Shown here: positions 33,401 through 44,818 of the stretch, piece by piece
Numbering within the stretch: position 1 is the first letter of the stretch
How the letters are laid out: every line of letters starts with the position of its first letter
Origin: Glomus cerebriforme
Lineage: Eukaryota > Glomeromycota > Glomeromycetes > Glomerales > Glomeraceae
Assembly (NCBI GenBank): GCA_003550305.1
Contig: QKYT01000232.1
Location: 76,460 to 127,567 of the forward strand
Length of the DNA stretch: 51,108 nt
Reading direction: 5' to 3'
Made by a program: the position numbers and the translations under genes
Notes under the pieces: generated by a model
Told to the model about the DNA's origin: nothing
What the model saw: the letters and a program-made list of their open reading frames with translations, nothing else
Database searches by the model: none

Positions 33401-33947
33401 GAGACAAGCTGATATTCATTTAAAGGATCAAAAGGGAAAGGTAATTTAGATATTCTGTTATTTTACACTTAACATAAAGGTTATTTGTGACTTATTCGTG
33501 ATCTATTTTTATATAAAGATTCCGCTTGATATTGCAGTGGAGAAACAAAATGTTCAAGCAGTTACAGCATTAAGATTATTTCAATTCGAGAGACAACTTA
33601 CAAGATCAGAATTTTCAATTTTCGGAGTAGATGAGGCATTAAATAGTGTATCTAAACCATATAATCGTAGTAGTGTAACGTCATTATCAACAAGAAGTGC
33701 ACCTGCAACTCCACCATCTTTATCTCGGCCTTTATTAGATATGGAAATGGAAGAACACGATGATATTAATATTAGATCAAGTGTCGAAATGTTGTTGCCT
33801 TCAACAACAACAACAAATAATAATAACGGCGGCTTATCTAATTTAGTTTCTTCAAAGTTTTCTCTATCGAATCTGAAATTATCTAATTATGGACAATTAC
33901 ATGATTATGGACAATTGGATCAAGAAAATATTGATAATGATATTTAA
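30411..33947 (+). CDS. BAR-PH-ArfGAP-ankyrin protein (ACAP-like), 16 exons
   Basis: Exons: 30411-30561, 30639-30713, 30783-30844, 30914-30985, 31052-31147, 31217-31327, 31407-31497, 31578-31591, 31677-31739, 31809-32000, 32065-32177, 32250-32590, 32654-32885, 32961-33054, 33141-33440 and 33519-33947; product 811 residues. Residues 1-245 form the BAR helices (LVKIARSSVELAS, AKQLQFAEELGNFA, EPLEAFAKNEI). PH domain about 268-375 (KSGYLFMKGNQ ... TRKYFTISDGHLHYYSR ... EEMDDWINCLQ). ArfGAP zinc finger CVDC-x16-CIEC at about 454-477, followed by GIHRSLGVHISKVKSLQLD with the arginine finger near 482. Ankyrin repeats about 585-690 (TALHQAILRSDDVAIEFLL, GWSALHHAAATNNARLLLTL). Ser/Thr/Asn-rich tail. 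It should stimulate GTP hydrolysis on Arf GTPases at curved, phosphoinositide-rich endosomal or plasma membranes. One exon is only 14 nt. Confidence 0.93.
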
Positions 33948-34883
33948 TTTATTAATTCATATTTATTTATTTTAGAGTAAATTTTTGGATTTGTTTTTTT
34001 TCTTTGTATATACAATAATTTAATAATATTAAAAATTATTATAGAATGGATAATAGTAAATGGTTTTAATGATTTATGAATAGAATAATTTTGGTTATTG
34101 CCGTTTTCAAAATGGTTGATTAACAGACAACTAAGGATATAACCTGTACAATTTTCAGACAAAAGAAACAAATAACACACTTTTTGTCCGAAATTGTATA
34201 GGTTATTACATTTTTTTAAAAAATTTTCTGCATGTAATTTCTCGTCATTATACTGTATATGATATTTCACAAATTTAGAAAACTGCGGAATTTTGGGCAA
34301 AGTTTCATTCCATTTTAGAAATTCCATCCTAATGCTGGTGGCGGTGACAATCACTGCGGTGATCCTCTTTTTAGGCTAATTTGATTTTTTTTATGATTGG
34401 TCGAAGAAATTTGATAATGTTAATCTCGATATCGATAGAGAATAAGATATGGAACTCATAGAATTATGTGATTTGTAACTCATTCTATAAAATATGAAAT
34501 GATGATTTTTAAATAAATTAAAATTAATTATGTAAATTTCTTTTTTTAACATTCGATTACGATAATAATTTTGTTTACAAAATAAAGATATAATGATTTC
34601 TAGAAATCATATCTTTTTAGAAAATTTCAGATGTTCTCAATGGAAGAATAATTTTCTATAAGGTAAAGTTATGGATGTTTCATTGTAAGGTTTACTTTTT
34701 TGGTATAAAAATAATTTGGTGAAAATGTTTGTAAATCCAAAAGGATTGTTGTACAGTAAACATAACAGATAATGTTATCTATAATCTGACTTTACGGGAA
34801 TGATTTTAAATGAGAATGAAAAATTTTTATAAATAGCTCTCAACAAACAATTTTACAGCATACATATCTGATTTTTTTTCAAA
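33948..34883. other. Intergenic region between the ArfGAP gene and the second pseudokinase-Sel1 gene
   Basis: Holds the ArfGAP 3' end, a hairpin repeat (34139-34206) and the presumed promoter of the gene at 34884. A 136-codon open frame on the minus strand (33944-34354) overlaps the hairpin and has no recognisable domain; I do not call it a gene. Confidence 0.5.
34139..34206. repeat. Hairpin, 27-nt imperfect arms
   Basis: The left arm 34139-34165 reads ATAACCTGTACAATTT then TCAGACAAAAG. The reverse complement of 34180-34206 reads ATAACCTATACAATTT then CGGACAAAAAG. The loop is 14 nt. It may be a tiny foldback MITE or an RNA hairpin in the distal 3' region of the ArfGAP transcript. Confidence 0.6.
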
Positions 34884-37073
34884 ATGTTAAAAAAAATCAA
34901 AAAGGTTGAAACTACCGTAAATGGGGTTAATAAACTCGTAAAACCATGTTTTACTAATGATATCTTACCTTCAACATTTGTTAAAGCATTGGAGAGTGTA
35001 AACGAGGCAGTCGGACCTTTCGTACCATTGGTTACTATGATTACTACTTTAACAAAAGAACTAGCAAAAGCTTATGAAAATGTTCAATATAATAAAAAAA
35101 CTTGTGGAATTTTGGTTAATCGAGTTGAAGCTGCAGAAGTTGCAATTAAAGGATTAATGAGACAAAAAGAAGAGTATATAGAACAATTTCTTAATCAAGA
35201 TTATTATGAATCTTTTGAAAGATTTGTAATTTGTTTAGAAAAAATCAAGGAATTTTTTTATGAAATTTCTCAATTATCAAAAGTTGAAAAATTTTTTACG
35301 AGTAGTAATATTAAAGAAGACTTTCAAAATATTATTAAAGAATTTGATAGTTGCTCAAATGATTTGAATTTGGCAATTTCTATTACCACAAATGAACAGA
35401 TGAATAAATATTTGACAATTATACATTCCGATATGATTGAAGTGAAAAAGTTTTTGGATAACGTTGAAGGTGGTATCACGTCTATTGATAATAATATCAA
35501 TGAAATCATTTGTAAAATAAATAATATTGAAAATCAAAATAATAAAATCATTGAACAAAATAATAAAATCTTAGAATATGGGGACAAAAGTAAATCACTT
35601 AATTTTACTCCGCTCAACAAAGAAATTAATAATATTTATTCACTTAATGAACAAGTGAATAATAATCAAAATTTTAAACTAGAAGCTAAACGAATCGAAT
35701 CTTCAGAATTAAAAGATTCTTCACAATTTGTTATACGTAAAGGTACCAGGGTGACAATTCAGAAAAAAGTTTATCAAGCGATGGATGTTGCTTGTAAACC
35801 AATTATGAATGACGTTGAGAGTATTCAGAAATATCTCGCTATTTTAGAGAAATTGAAAATTTGTCCACATATCATTCAATTTTATGGTCTATCAGAAATG
35901 TACGAAAAAAAGATGATGATTTTTGAATGGGCGGAATATGGAACTTTAAGAGAACTTTACATCAAATTCGATAATAAAATTACATGGGAAGCAAAGATAT
36001 CAATTGCAAGGGATATCTGTCGTGGTTTAGCTTTTTTACATAGCGTAAATATTCTTCATCATGATTTAAGATGCGAAAATATCCTGATCGCGGAAAAAAT
36101 GCATCCTAAAATTTCAAACTTTTATTTTTCTCGTGAGTTTAACGATGCCACCCATCCTATCGATAATATCAATGATATGATACATTGGTTGGCTCCCGAG
36201 AAGTTAAGATGTATTTCAACCGAACAAAATTCAGAGGATAATGAATATCAAGAAGAAAGATATACTATTCAATGTGAAATTTTCAGTTTTGGAATGCTTC
36301 TTTGGGAACTTTGTTTTCAAAGAAAGCCATATGAAGATATGACAATGACGGAAATACAAAGACATGTCTTAGATGGCAATAGAGAGACGTTGGATGATGG
36401 ATCATGTTCAAATCCTATTCAAGAAGAATATTATTCGATTATTAAACTTGCCTGGGAACAAGAACCATCATTACGTCCAGGAATTCATCATCTTTTCAAT
36501 ATGTTACAGAAATCATATGAAAATCATATAAATAAATATTCATTATTCCATCCAACCATCATGAATATGAATTTTGATATTGATAATCCTTCGATCGCGC
36601 CATTAACTCCATTTAATGAAGGTTTACGGGCTAATAGAGCACATAATTACGAAAAAGCTTGGAAATGTTTTGAAGAACATGCAAATGCTGGAAAAATATT
36701 GGCTAAATATTGGCAGGGTCGCTATTATTTCGAAGGAAAATTCGTTGAAAAAAATTTCATGAAAGCTAAAGAATTATTTAAAGAAGCAGCAGATGGTAAA
36801 AATGCTGATGCTCAATTATATTATGCTTTTTGTTTAATTAGCAAAAATGAAAACAATGATTATGATAATATTTTAAAGTATCTGAAAATGTCAGCAAAGC
36901 AAAATAATGCAATTGCTCTTTATAGTCTTGGTAAATTATACTTTTATGGCAAGAAGAATATTAATCCGGATAAAAACAAAGGTATTCACTATTTAAAAAG
37001 AGCCGCTTTGCGCCATCATTCTAAAGCAGAAGAATTTTTAAGGGAAAATAATATATCAATTTGTAAATTTTAA
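34884..37073 (+). CDS. MLKL-like helical region, pseudokinase and Sel1-repeat protein, second copy (single exon)
   Basis: The product is 729 residues in one exon, alignable end to end with the product of 9980-12139. The helical N-terminus has EAVGPFVPLVTMITTLTKEL, LVNRVEAAEVAIKGLMRQKE and SFERFVICLEKIKEFFYEIS, then KKFLDNVEGGITSIDNNINE and a coiled coil of repeated NNKI (residues 210-232). In the kinase-like domain the lysine is in VACKPI (about 304), then ICPHIIQFYGLSE, FEWAEYGTLRELY, HHDLRCENIL (about 391) and NFY where DFG is expected (about 411), WLAPEKL, EIFSFGMLLWELCFQ and LAWEQEPSLRPGI. The Sel1 region from about 575 contains EKAWKCFEEHANAGKILAKY, MKAKELFKEAADGKNADAQ and LGKLYFYGKK. 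Asn replaces the DFG Asp as in its paralogue, and here the Gly is also lost. Absence of introns contrasts with all the conserved neighbours. Confidence 0.9.
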   Translation: MLKKIKKVETTVNGVNKLVKPCFTNDILPSTFVKALESVNEAVGPFVPLVTMITTLTKELAKAYENVQYNKKTCGILVNRVEAAEVAIKGLMRQKEEYIEQFLNQDYYESFERFVICLEKIKEFFYEISQLSKVEKFFTSSNIKEDFQNIIKEFDSCSNDLNLAISITTNEQMNKYLTIIHSDMIEVKKFLDNVEGGITSIDNNINEIICKINNIENQNNKIIEQNNKILEYGDKSKSLNFTPLNKEINNIYSLNEQVNNNQNFKLEAKRIESSELKDSSQFVIRKGTRVTIQKKVYQAMDVACKPIMNDVESIQKYLAILEKLKICPHIIQFYGLSEMYEKKMMIFEWAEYGTLRELYIKFDNKITWEAKISIARDICRGLAFLHSVNILHHDLRCENILIAEKMHPKISNFYFSREFNDATHPIDNINDMIHWLAPEKLRCISTEQNSEDNEYQEERYTIQCEIFSFGMLLWELCFQRKPYEDMTMTEIQRHVLDGNRETLDDGSCSNPIQEEYYSIIKLAWEQEPSLRPGIHHLFNMLQKSYENHINKYSLFHPTIMNMNFDIDNPSIAPLTPFNEGLRANRAHNYEKAWKCFEEHANAGKILAKYWQGRYYFEGKFVEKNFMKAKELFKEAADGKNADAQLYYAFCLISKNENNDYDNILKYLKMSAKQNNAIALYSLGKLYFYGKKNINPDKNKGIHYLKRAALRHHSKAEEFLRENNISICKF

Positions 37074-40000
37074 ATTTTATTAGTTTGTCAGAAAGTTTAT
37101 TTTTATAATATCAGATATTGTTAATTAGTATAAATGTTATATATTAAAAATCATGTACAGTATATTAATATAAATAAAATCTTATAATTTATTAACAGTT
37201 AACTAGACATTACAACATGAGTAAACAGTTCCAAGTTGAAATTGAACATTTAAATATCCTCTTTCAGCTAAATATTTTGTTCATAAAATGTTGAACCAGA
37301 AATCTTTGATTGCACGTGATCATGGTATGATTTGATTGGCTTGGACAGTGTCCACTCCGAATAATTATCGTATTTCCTCATTATTGATTTATCACGTCAG
37401 ATTTTTCAATTTGACAAAAACGTTTTTTCTTAGTGTGTTATCCTCAGATTCATTTACAATTTTCGAAAATAGGTTGGTGTATAATTTTAATTTATACTAT
37501 AGTTTCTAATTAACGCCTGTGGATTTTTTTTTACTGACATTTTTCACGGTGTAATGTTACTTACGTGATAAGTAATGATATTGAGGATGATCCGTGGAAT
37601 AACTACGGAATTTCTAATTAAAGTAATAGTTATCTGAAACTTTATTCCATTAAAAATACAGAAATGTCAAATTTGCATGCCATTTGGCATTTGTAGCCTG
37701 AGCTGATGAAACTTCAAAATCTTCATAATATTAGTGATGGAGAAAGAAAAGATGAATCTAAAATGATTAATAAACATTTCAAATGAAATAAAAGTAATTT
37801 AAATAAAATTAGTCAACCATATTCGTATTATATTAAATTAATCTTGATAATAATTAAATAATAAGAACACGTAAAAGATTAAAAGGTTGAAAAACGTTAA
37901 AGCGCGTTCAACTGAATATTTTTATACCAGTTTTACAAAATTACGTTTTACATGCAAACTATTCATATAATAATTTACTTACATAAATATTAATAAAACA
38001 AATAATGTTTAAAAAATGATTTTTACGGAAATGAATAAACGCTAGGTGAAGCTTCTTGAATTAATTTTAAGAGTATGACTATTATTTATAAATGTTTAGT
38101 TGCCACAACAAATTTGATGATAATTTAATGGTATGAAAGGATTATTTTCTTTATAGAATAGCGAAATCTCACTTTCAAGGTTATCAGTCAAATTTATTAT
38201 TCTAATAAATCTTCATTAGTATAAAGCCTTCTATCGAGAAGATCTGTTAGTTTGTTGTTACAGTAGGTAATCGCACTCATGAAATGCGGAAATTTAGTAC
38301 ATACTGTCATTATAAGGTTAATTCTCGTAGAATTTATGTTCATACCAGAAGAATAAAAAGACATATGTTGTTATTTTGCAATACTTTATTTCATAAATAA
38401 AAGAACTAATTACATTTATTAACGTGACATAACAAATAATATAAAACTAAAAATTTCATTATATGACATCATATTTTTACTTCTTTTTTCAACTTGAATA
38501 AATAATGTTTTTAAAGTCTGATGAATGAGAGCTAAAAAAAAAAAAAAAAAAAGGAAAAAATAAGAGAATTTTACTTTTAAATTTCGATAATAGTTCCATC
38601 GATCCATTCCACCTGATGAATCTCGGATTTCTTAACCATCGTTTCAACTTTTTAAAATAATTCCCAAATACCATACTCAATACCAAATTTGTATTGCGTA
38701 TTATGAAAATAATAAACCGATTTTTTATTTAATATTAAACCGTGATCTCGGTTCAAACAACTTCTACCATTTTTTTTAAAAAATAATTATTATTGATATA
38801 TATTTATTTTTGAAAAAAAAAAAAATTTTGAAACAAAACAGTGTGTAAACGCGACTGAAATATAAATTCCTTTTTTAAATTGCACAACATAAAATCTATA
38901 CAGTATAGTCAAATAAAAACCGCATGTGCAAATGGAAAATTGGAAATTTTATTTAAAGCTCTTTTGAATAGCGTGAAGAATATCTTTACATATAATGAAA
39001 GGAAGAAAAAAAAAGATTACAATAAATAATAAAACAAATAAAACTAAATAATATTAAAAGACCTAATCTAAATATAATTTTCAAAATCGAAATTTTTCTT
39101 AATGATTTAGAACTAAACAAAGATAATCTCTTTCACTTAACAACCACTTCCCTCATAATAAATACTTTTGTTTAATAAACGACGTAAATTCTTTCAAATT
39201 CCTTCCGTTTATTTATTCTAAAACTTTTCTTCTTCTTCGCATGTTCCCTCTATCTTCTCGAACCTAACAAAAAATAGGATGTTTATTAAATTTTATTCAC
39301 TAATCTTTCAAAATAATCAATAAATATACATACATTAGATCCATTAAATCCATTAAATCCATTAAGGTATTTTTTCTATATTTTTTTTAAATTCAGTATA
39401 ATTATTGGGTTTATTCATTTAGAGAGTTCTTTTATATGATTTGTTAAAAAAATCAAAAAGTTTTGAAATTTAAAGTGATTTTTTTTTCGATTTTTCTCTA
39501 TATTTATTTGCAAACACACTGATCCGGGCTGTGTCATAATCAAGTTTTGAATCAAAGATTTAAAAAGGTTAAAATCGATAACTTAGATTTCATAGATAAA
39601 CTTGTTGTTTAAACATTATTGGTGTAAAACCAGTTAGCCAAGAAAAAAACACGTGTCTAAATTTGCTTATCAAATGTGTAATGAAACTTTTTTTTAAGTA
39701 TATCATTTGAACAGAATGAAAATCACTTATCATGAGATAACGATATATTTGATAAAGCGCATGATAACAAATAGAATTTGGCTAAGCCACATATCATCAA
39801 TAATATATATATCCAATAAAATGTATAAAATGTTCTCCAGAACCACAACTCTTCGCTGTTGAAGCGAAGAAGTCATGTTGTGAACATTTAGAGAATTAAT
39901 TCTTCATTAACGAACCGATGGAAATATTTTACTCTATCGGTAGTCATCAACAACAACAACAAAAAAAAAACCTTTAATGTCCATTCTATACGAGATATAA

Positions 40001-41320
40001 TGACGATAAAAACTAAATCAGAATTTTAAACAAAAAAAAAACATATTGAACTTCAAAAGTATTACTCCCACAATAATAAAACACTTTCAACAATTTTTAA
40101 CAATAATGCACCGAAAAAAAAAGACTTTGATGAACAGTTTATTTATTTATAATAATAAATAATAATCATCTCGCGTCAAATTCAGCAACTCACCCCAATA
40201 AACGGAAAAAAAAGGAAAAAAAATAACCATATAACTTATGGTTACTAATGGAAAAGTATTGAATATTTTCAATACAAATTTGAAATTCTTTATTATTATT
40301 TGTTATTAAATCATGTTCTTTGTAGTTGAGTTCTTATGTAAATATTTCTGTTATTGATGTAAAATAGAAATATATTTCTTGTATATTTACAAATGTATCT
40401 AAAATTGTAATTCAATTTTTATTATGTTTTTTAAATAAAAATTGTCGCTAGCAAACAATATTGAACCTATTCCCTATATTAAAAAGTCAATTGTAATAAT
40501 CCACAAAATTTCTGATATTATTTTGGACGTCCTAATTTTTGACAAGTGTTTTTTATTTACTAAAATTTTTTTATAAATTCATTAATCGATATATTACTTA
40601 TTTTCTTTTTATGTAATTATGTCTATTAGTTTTACTTACAATAAAAATTGGTTATTCGTCATGGTAATAGTACATATGATTTCCTATTCGTCGTCTTGGA
40701 AACATGATACTTTTATCTGTTATTGATTAAATCATTACTGAAGAATAAAATAATTGTAACCCATTTTTTTTTTATATAGATTACATTCTTGAAAAGGGAA
40801 TGAAGAATTTTTAAAAATCTACATAAATTTAGACTTGCCGCAGAGATCGATATCTGATATATATGTATATTATATACTTTTATATGTATCCCTTGCCATA
40901 AACAATTAAAAAAAATATGCATGGTTGTCCCAAAGTGCAATGCGGAGGAGTTAAGAACTATACTATAAACGATTTAAAATAATAATCTACTTTATTATAA
41001 AATAAAATTAAAAATCTTAATCCTGAATTTTAAATGAAATGATCCACTTAAAAAAATATTCATATCATATAATATAGTAGATTAAATATTTGAAAATTTC
41101 ATTCTTTTTTTTTAATCTAAAAAAAATTAGCTAAAATTAAATATTTTACTTTATACTTTAAAATTTTAATTCGTGCCCAGAATTACTCACTGTATAACAG
41201 ATAATAACGACATTCATTATAACATGCGGTATCAGTCATATGATTTACCGAACCGATTTACCGATAATCTTTTTAAAAAAATTTTTTTTTTTTAAATTTA
41301 CAAAATAATGTTTTTTTCTT
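37074..41320. other. 4.2 kb AT-rich region without a supported gene
   Basis: Contains long A and T runs (for example A19-20 near 38531), a short direct repeat of ATCCATTAA at about 39335-39366 (period 10, three copies) and a small hairpin at about 39850-39870 (CTTCGCT-GTTGA-AGCGAAG). Open frames are short and low in complexity. I see no RNA gene or domain. Confidence 0.55.
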
Positions 41321-41330
41321 TATGGAACTT

Positions 41331-41690
41331 GAACTTCGGACTGGAACCTGGAATTGTAAGTTGGGATTGGAATTGTGTTTTTCTTTATTTTGGGAACGTT
41401 ACTAACATTTTTTCTCATTTTTTTTTTCTTTAGTGACGGCTCCTGGATTTGAACTTCGGACTGGAATCTGGAATTTCAAGTTGTAAGTTAAGGGGAGGTG
41501 GAATTGTGTGTATGTTTGGAATGTTAATAACTTTCCCTTTCATTTTTTTTTAGGGACTTGACTTCGAACTGGAACCTGGAATTGCAAGTTGTAAGTTAAA
41601 GGAGGTGGAATTGTGTGTATTTGGAGTTCCTCTTTATGTTTTTTTCTTTAGAGACAGTTCCTGGACTTCGGGCCTGCTAGCATATCGAAA
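41331..41690 (+). repeat. Tandem repeat of about 100-120 bp units with splice-like borders
   Basis: Four units begin at about 41331, 41451, 41560 and 41663, around the core GAACTTCGGACTGGAACCTG followed by GAATT-CAAGTTG. Units 2-4 are each preceded by a long T tract and CTTTAG or TTTTAG, and units 2 and 3 are followed by GTAAGTTAA. The T-rich spacers contain TGGAATTGTGTGTAT. The repeated block thus has the layout of a short exon (49 nt at 41434-41482, 37 nt at 41554-41590) with acceptor and donor signals. The copies differ in length and sequence, so the array is old. Confidence 0.8.
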
Positions 41691-41729
41691 CTATACTAAA
41701 ACTCTAATAGAATATTAGTGTCAGTTATG

Positions 41730-41790
41730 NCANAACNTGAGAACAAGTTTCNGCNTTTCGGCAATTTCGACATTATATAATGGNTTTCGA
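41730..41790. other. Ambiguous bases
   Basis: Scattered single N bases occur in the left inverted repeat of the following element, and one more at 42194. They suggest mixed reads from near-identical repeat copies. Confidence 0.9.
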
Positions 41791-44400
41791 CTTTTGGCAA
41801 CAGGCCAAACAGGTTTTGGCAAGCAACGTCAATAATAAAAGATCATAATAGATAAGATCAAAAAAAATATTTTTAATACATTAACACGACTTTATTTAGA
41901 ATAAAACTTCTGATTTATATTTTTAAATAAATTACAAGTATTATCGAATATATATTTTTTGGGAATTGGGAAAGTATGAAGTATTAGTATTATTATATGT
42001 GAAATAAAGAATTCTGTTTTCATAATAAAGAAGTTCTTTGATCGATGATGTCCCATTTTTACATTTTCCTCCATCTTTTAACATCTTATGGAAGAAATAT
42101 GATACATGCTGATGGTTCTTTTTTTCCACCGCGGCACAAGAAAAAGCTTTTAATCCCCATTTTTTATTATTTCTTATCATGTCTGCTACATGANAAACCA
42201 AAACATGTATATAGGGAGTAATCTCGCTTGGAAGGTACAATCCTGAAATAATCTCTTCGCCTATCATCCAGTTTCCCTTCGAAGGTAACAAGAAAAGAGC
42301 CAACCACTCTTTTGCAGATTTTTCAAAATCATTAGGATTTGTATTATCATTGTGCAAGTCATTATATAAGTCAGCAAATTTGTTCCATAATTCCTAATTT
42401 TATTTGCATGTGAAGGTGACAAAAGCAATCCAAGATTAAATTCTTTTAATACTTTCATTTTATTCTCGCCCATGGGTGATGTATAATTCCAACTTTCAGG
42501 TCCTTTTTCTTTTTCTTTCCAAAATTGAAATTTAACTTTAATATGATTCATTTTCTTAATGATAACATTATGTCAAATAAATCCATTTCTCTAATTCATT
42601 TAACATTAAGTTCTAAAGATGATCTGTAATTCTTAACATAATATGGAGTTCATCAACAAGCCAGTGATCTAAAGAAATCATATTAAAAAGTGGTATTTGT
42701 TGATGACCTTTATAAGCTGTATAATCAGAATTTAATTGTTCCATTGTTTTTGTAATTTTCCAATTAGTTTCCAAATTGCCTTTTCATCTTTAGAAATTTC
42801 ACACCAAGGACAGAAGTATTTTGAATTTGTACTGTTAAAATCAAGACAAATGCATAGAAATTTCCAGTCAGATGAAAAAAAAGATTAAATTGCCAAATAG
42901 TATTATTATATTAATTTTTAATCCAAGTTCTTTTAATTTATCAAAAATAATGGCATAGCATTTTTTAATGACTCATAATTTTCATTGCCAGGGTATAAGA
43001 CAATTGTAAAATGTTTATCTGAAAAATGTAAATTTTTCTTATCATTAAGAATTGCACATGTAACCATAACTTGTTTACTTTCCTACCCACATTTCTCCCA
43101 TTTTCTAATATTCTTAAATTAATAATAGGATATGTAATATTTAAAATACCATTATTAATAAGCTTAAATACTATATATTTTAAAATATCTTTAATGTTAA
43201 TACTTCTATATCTTGCTTTTCCAATTGCACTAACAACTTGGTTAACTATTTCTTCATTAATAATATCTGGTTCTTTATAAAAACCAATATCTGTTCTTGT
43301 AATCTATATATTAATTAATTTAATAGGAATTAAAACTTCTATTTCTTTATTTATTTTGAATTCTTTCAGATGAAATCAGGTATTCACAAGTTAAATTATG
43401 TTTAATAGTGGCTAGATTTTGATATGCTTTACATATTAAACTTTGATCAGTTGTCTAAACAATTGCTTGAACTTTGTTTTCTTTATCTTAACTTCCAAAA
43501 TTAATTTCATATAATTTAATATTAGTAGAAAATTTTAATGATTCAAGATTAAGAATATCATTTTGATTGTATAATCTTTACTTTAATCTTGAAAGTAATT
43601 ATGCATTTGTATTGATAAATTTCTAGCATATTTAATAAAAGTAGAGTTGCTTATTTTATTGACTAGTTTTAAGGCATTTCTGGCATGTTTATTAAGAATA
43701 TAATTATCATTTCTATGATATTTTTATTCATGATTTCTTATAACACAACATAACTGTAATTTAAATAAAAGAATCCTTAAAGTTCAAGATGTCTTATTGG
43801 GAGTAATAACCTAATAATAAAATACACATTAATTTTAATATTAATTAGCAATGCAGCTTTATTTTTTACTTACTTCATGTAGTAATGTTGCAGCATTGGA
43901 AGCAGTCTTATCTGATTTCACTTGATTTTCAAAATTTTGACCAAAATATATATAAAATATTAGTTTATTATTTATATAATCAATTTTACATTTTACAGTT
44001 TTCTGATTTTTATTTTTACCTCAAGTGGTTTGAATTTCATATTTATCAGAAATCTTATATTGATAGTCTGAAGTATACTTTATATTAGAATCAGAAGAAT
44101 ATACTCTTTCTTGAAGTATAGTATAATGAAAGTTATATTTTTCTTTTTTGTATAAAATGGTTAGTTCTTGAAGATATTTAATAATTTCTTAAAAATATTT
44201 TGCTATTTTATAAATAAATATTTTTGAAAAAAAAATATAAATAATTAACTAAATAAAGTTGCTTGCTGAAACTAGTTTCACAAAATTATCAAGAAATGAT
44301 GAAACTGTGAAACTTATCAAAATCATGAAACTGCCAAAATTTGCCAAAACTGTTTCAGCATTTTGGCAATACTTTTTATATAATTTAATTAAAGTTTCAG
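41740..44400 (-). mobile_element. Degenerate multicopy element between inverted repeats, possible DNA transposon
   Basis: The left flank (about 41745-41834) has GTTTC-GC, TTTTGGCAAC and ends GGTTTTGGCAAGCAAC. The right flank (44262-44400), reverse complemented, has GCTGAAACAGTTTTGGCAA and ends GTTTCAGCAAGCAAC. Both flanks therefore end on the inside with GCAAGCAAC in inverted orientation. Between them the minus strand carries pieces of one broken protein gene (see next entry). I infer a TIR-type element of about 2.6 kb. The outer boundaries and target duplication are not defined. Confidence 0.5.
41940..43500 (-). pseudogene. Broken gene of a repetitive family with Cys-rich CPWCE motif
   Basis: Reading the minus strand downward from about 43150: INLRILENGRNVGRKVNKLW, then FTIVLYPGNENYESLKNA, SKYFCPWCEISKDEK (about 42800), TAYKGHQQIPLFNMISLDHW then LVDELHIMLRITDHL followed by a stop, FQFWKEKEKGPESWNYTSP, and finally NPNDFEKSAKEWLALFLLP, GLYLPSEITPYIHVLV and WGLKAFSCAAVEKKNHQHVS (to about 42070). 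These blocks lie in different frames with stops between them. I recall similar proteins as a large repetitive family in Rhizophagus, and the final IHVLV/FSCAAVEKKNH block is reminiscent of the C-terminal part of some DDE transposases; both points are recollection, not a search. Confidence 0.65.
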
Positions 44401-44599
44401 CATTTAAACTAATTTATAAGACACTGGGGCTTTGATTATAAGTATATTTGTAGAATATAGTAAATGCAGAAAAAATGATTGCTTGAGATAAAATAATTGC
44501 TTTGTATTATCATAATATTTAGTAAATAATTTCATTTTTTTTATTGTCAAAATTAAAATAATGTAATAATAATAATTGATAAATAATAAAATATAATTA

Positions 44600-44818
44600 T
44601 AATATCACAGGTACAGGGTCGGGAAGTTTAGATAATGATTGAAGTTAGCTCTTGGATCCAAGACTTTCCTCTTGAATCTTCTCTTCACGTGACAAGTTAT
44701 GCTTTTCTTTTACAGAGGGTATATTCGTGATTTATCATTCGTAATTATGTATTCTTGTTAGAACTTCAATAATTATAATAAATACGATTAACTTGTCTTA
44801 AAAAAAAAAAAAAAAAAT
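44600..44818 (+). repeat. A18-terminated segment, possible retro-insert
   Basis: A locally more complex segment (GGTACAGGGTCGGGAAGTTT, CTCTTGGATCCAAGAC) ends with AATAAATACGATTAACTTG and a run of about 18 A. This resembles a retrotransposed 3' end with its own polyadenylation signal. No target duplication was found. Confidence 0.35.

Noticed and set aside
33944..34354. 136-codon open frame on the minus strand downstream of the ArfGAP gene
   Set aside because: It contains the hairpin repeat, has no recognisable domain and has AT-rich codon content; not excluded but not supported.
44600..44818. tRNA-derived SINE
   Set aside because: I could not find convincing A-box and B-box elements at the proper spacing, so only an A-terminated segment is reported.
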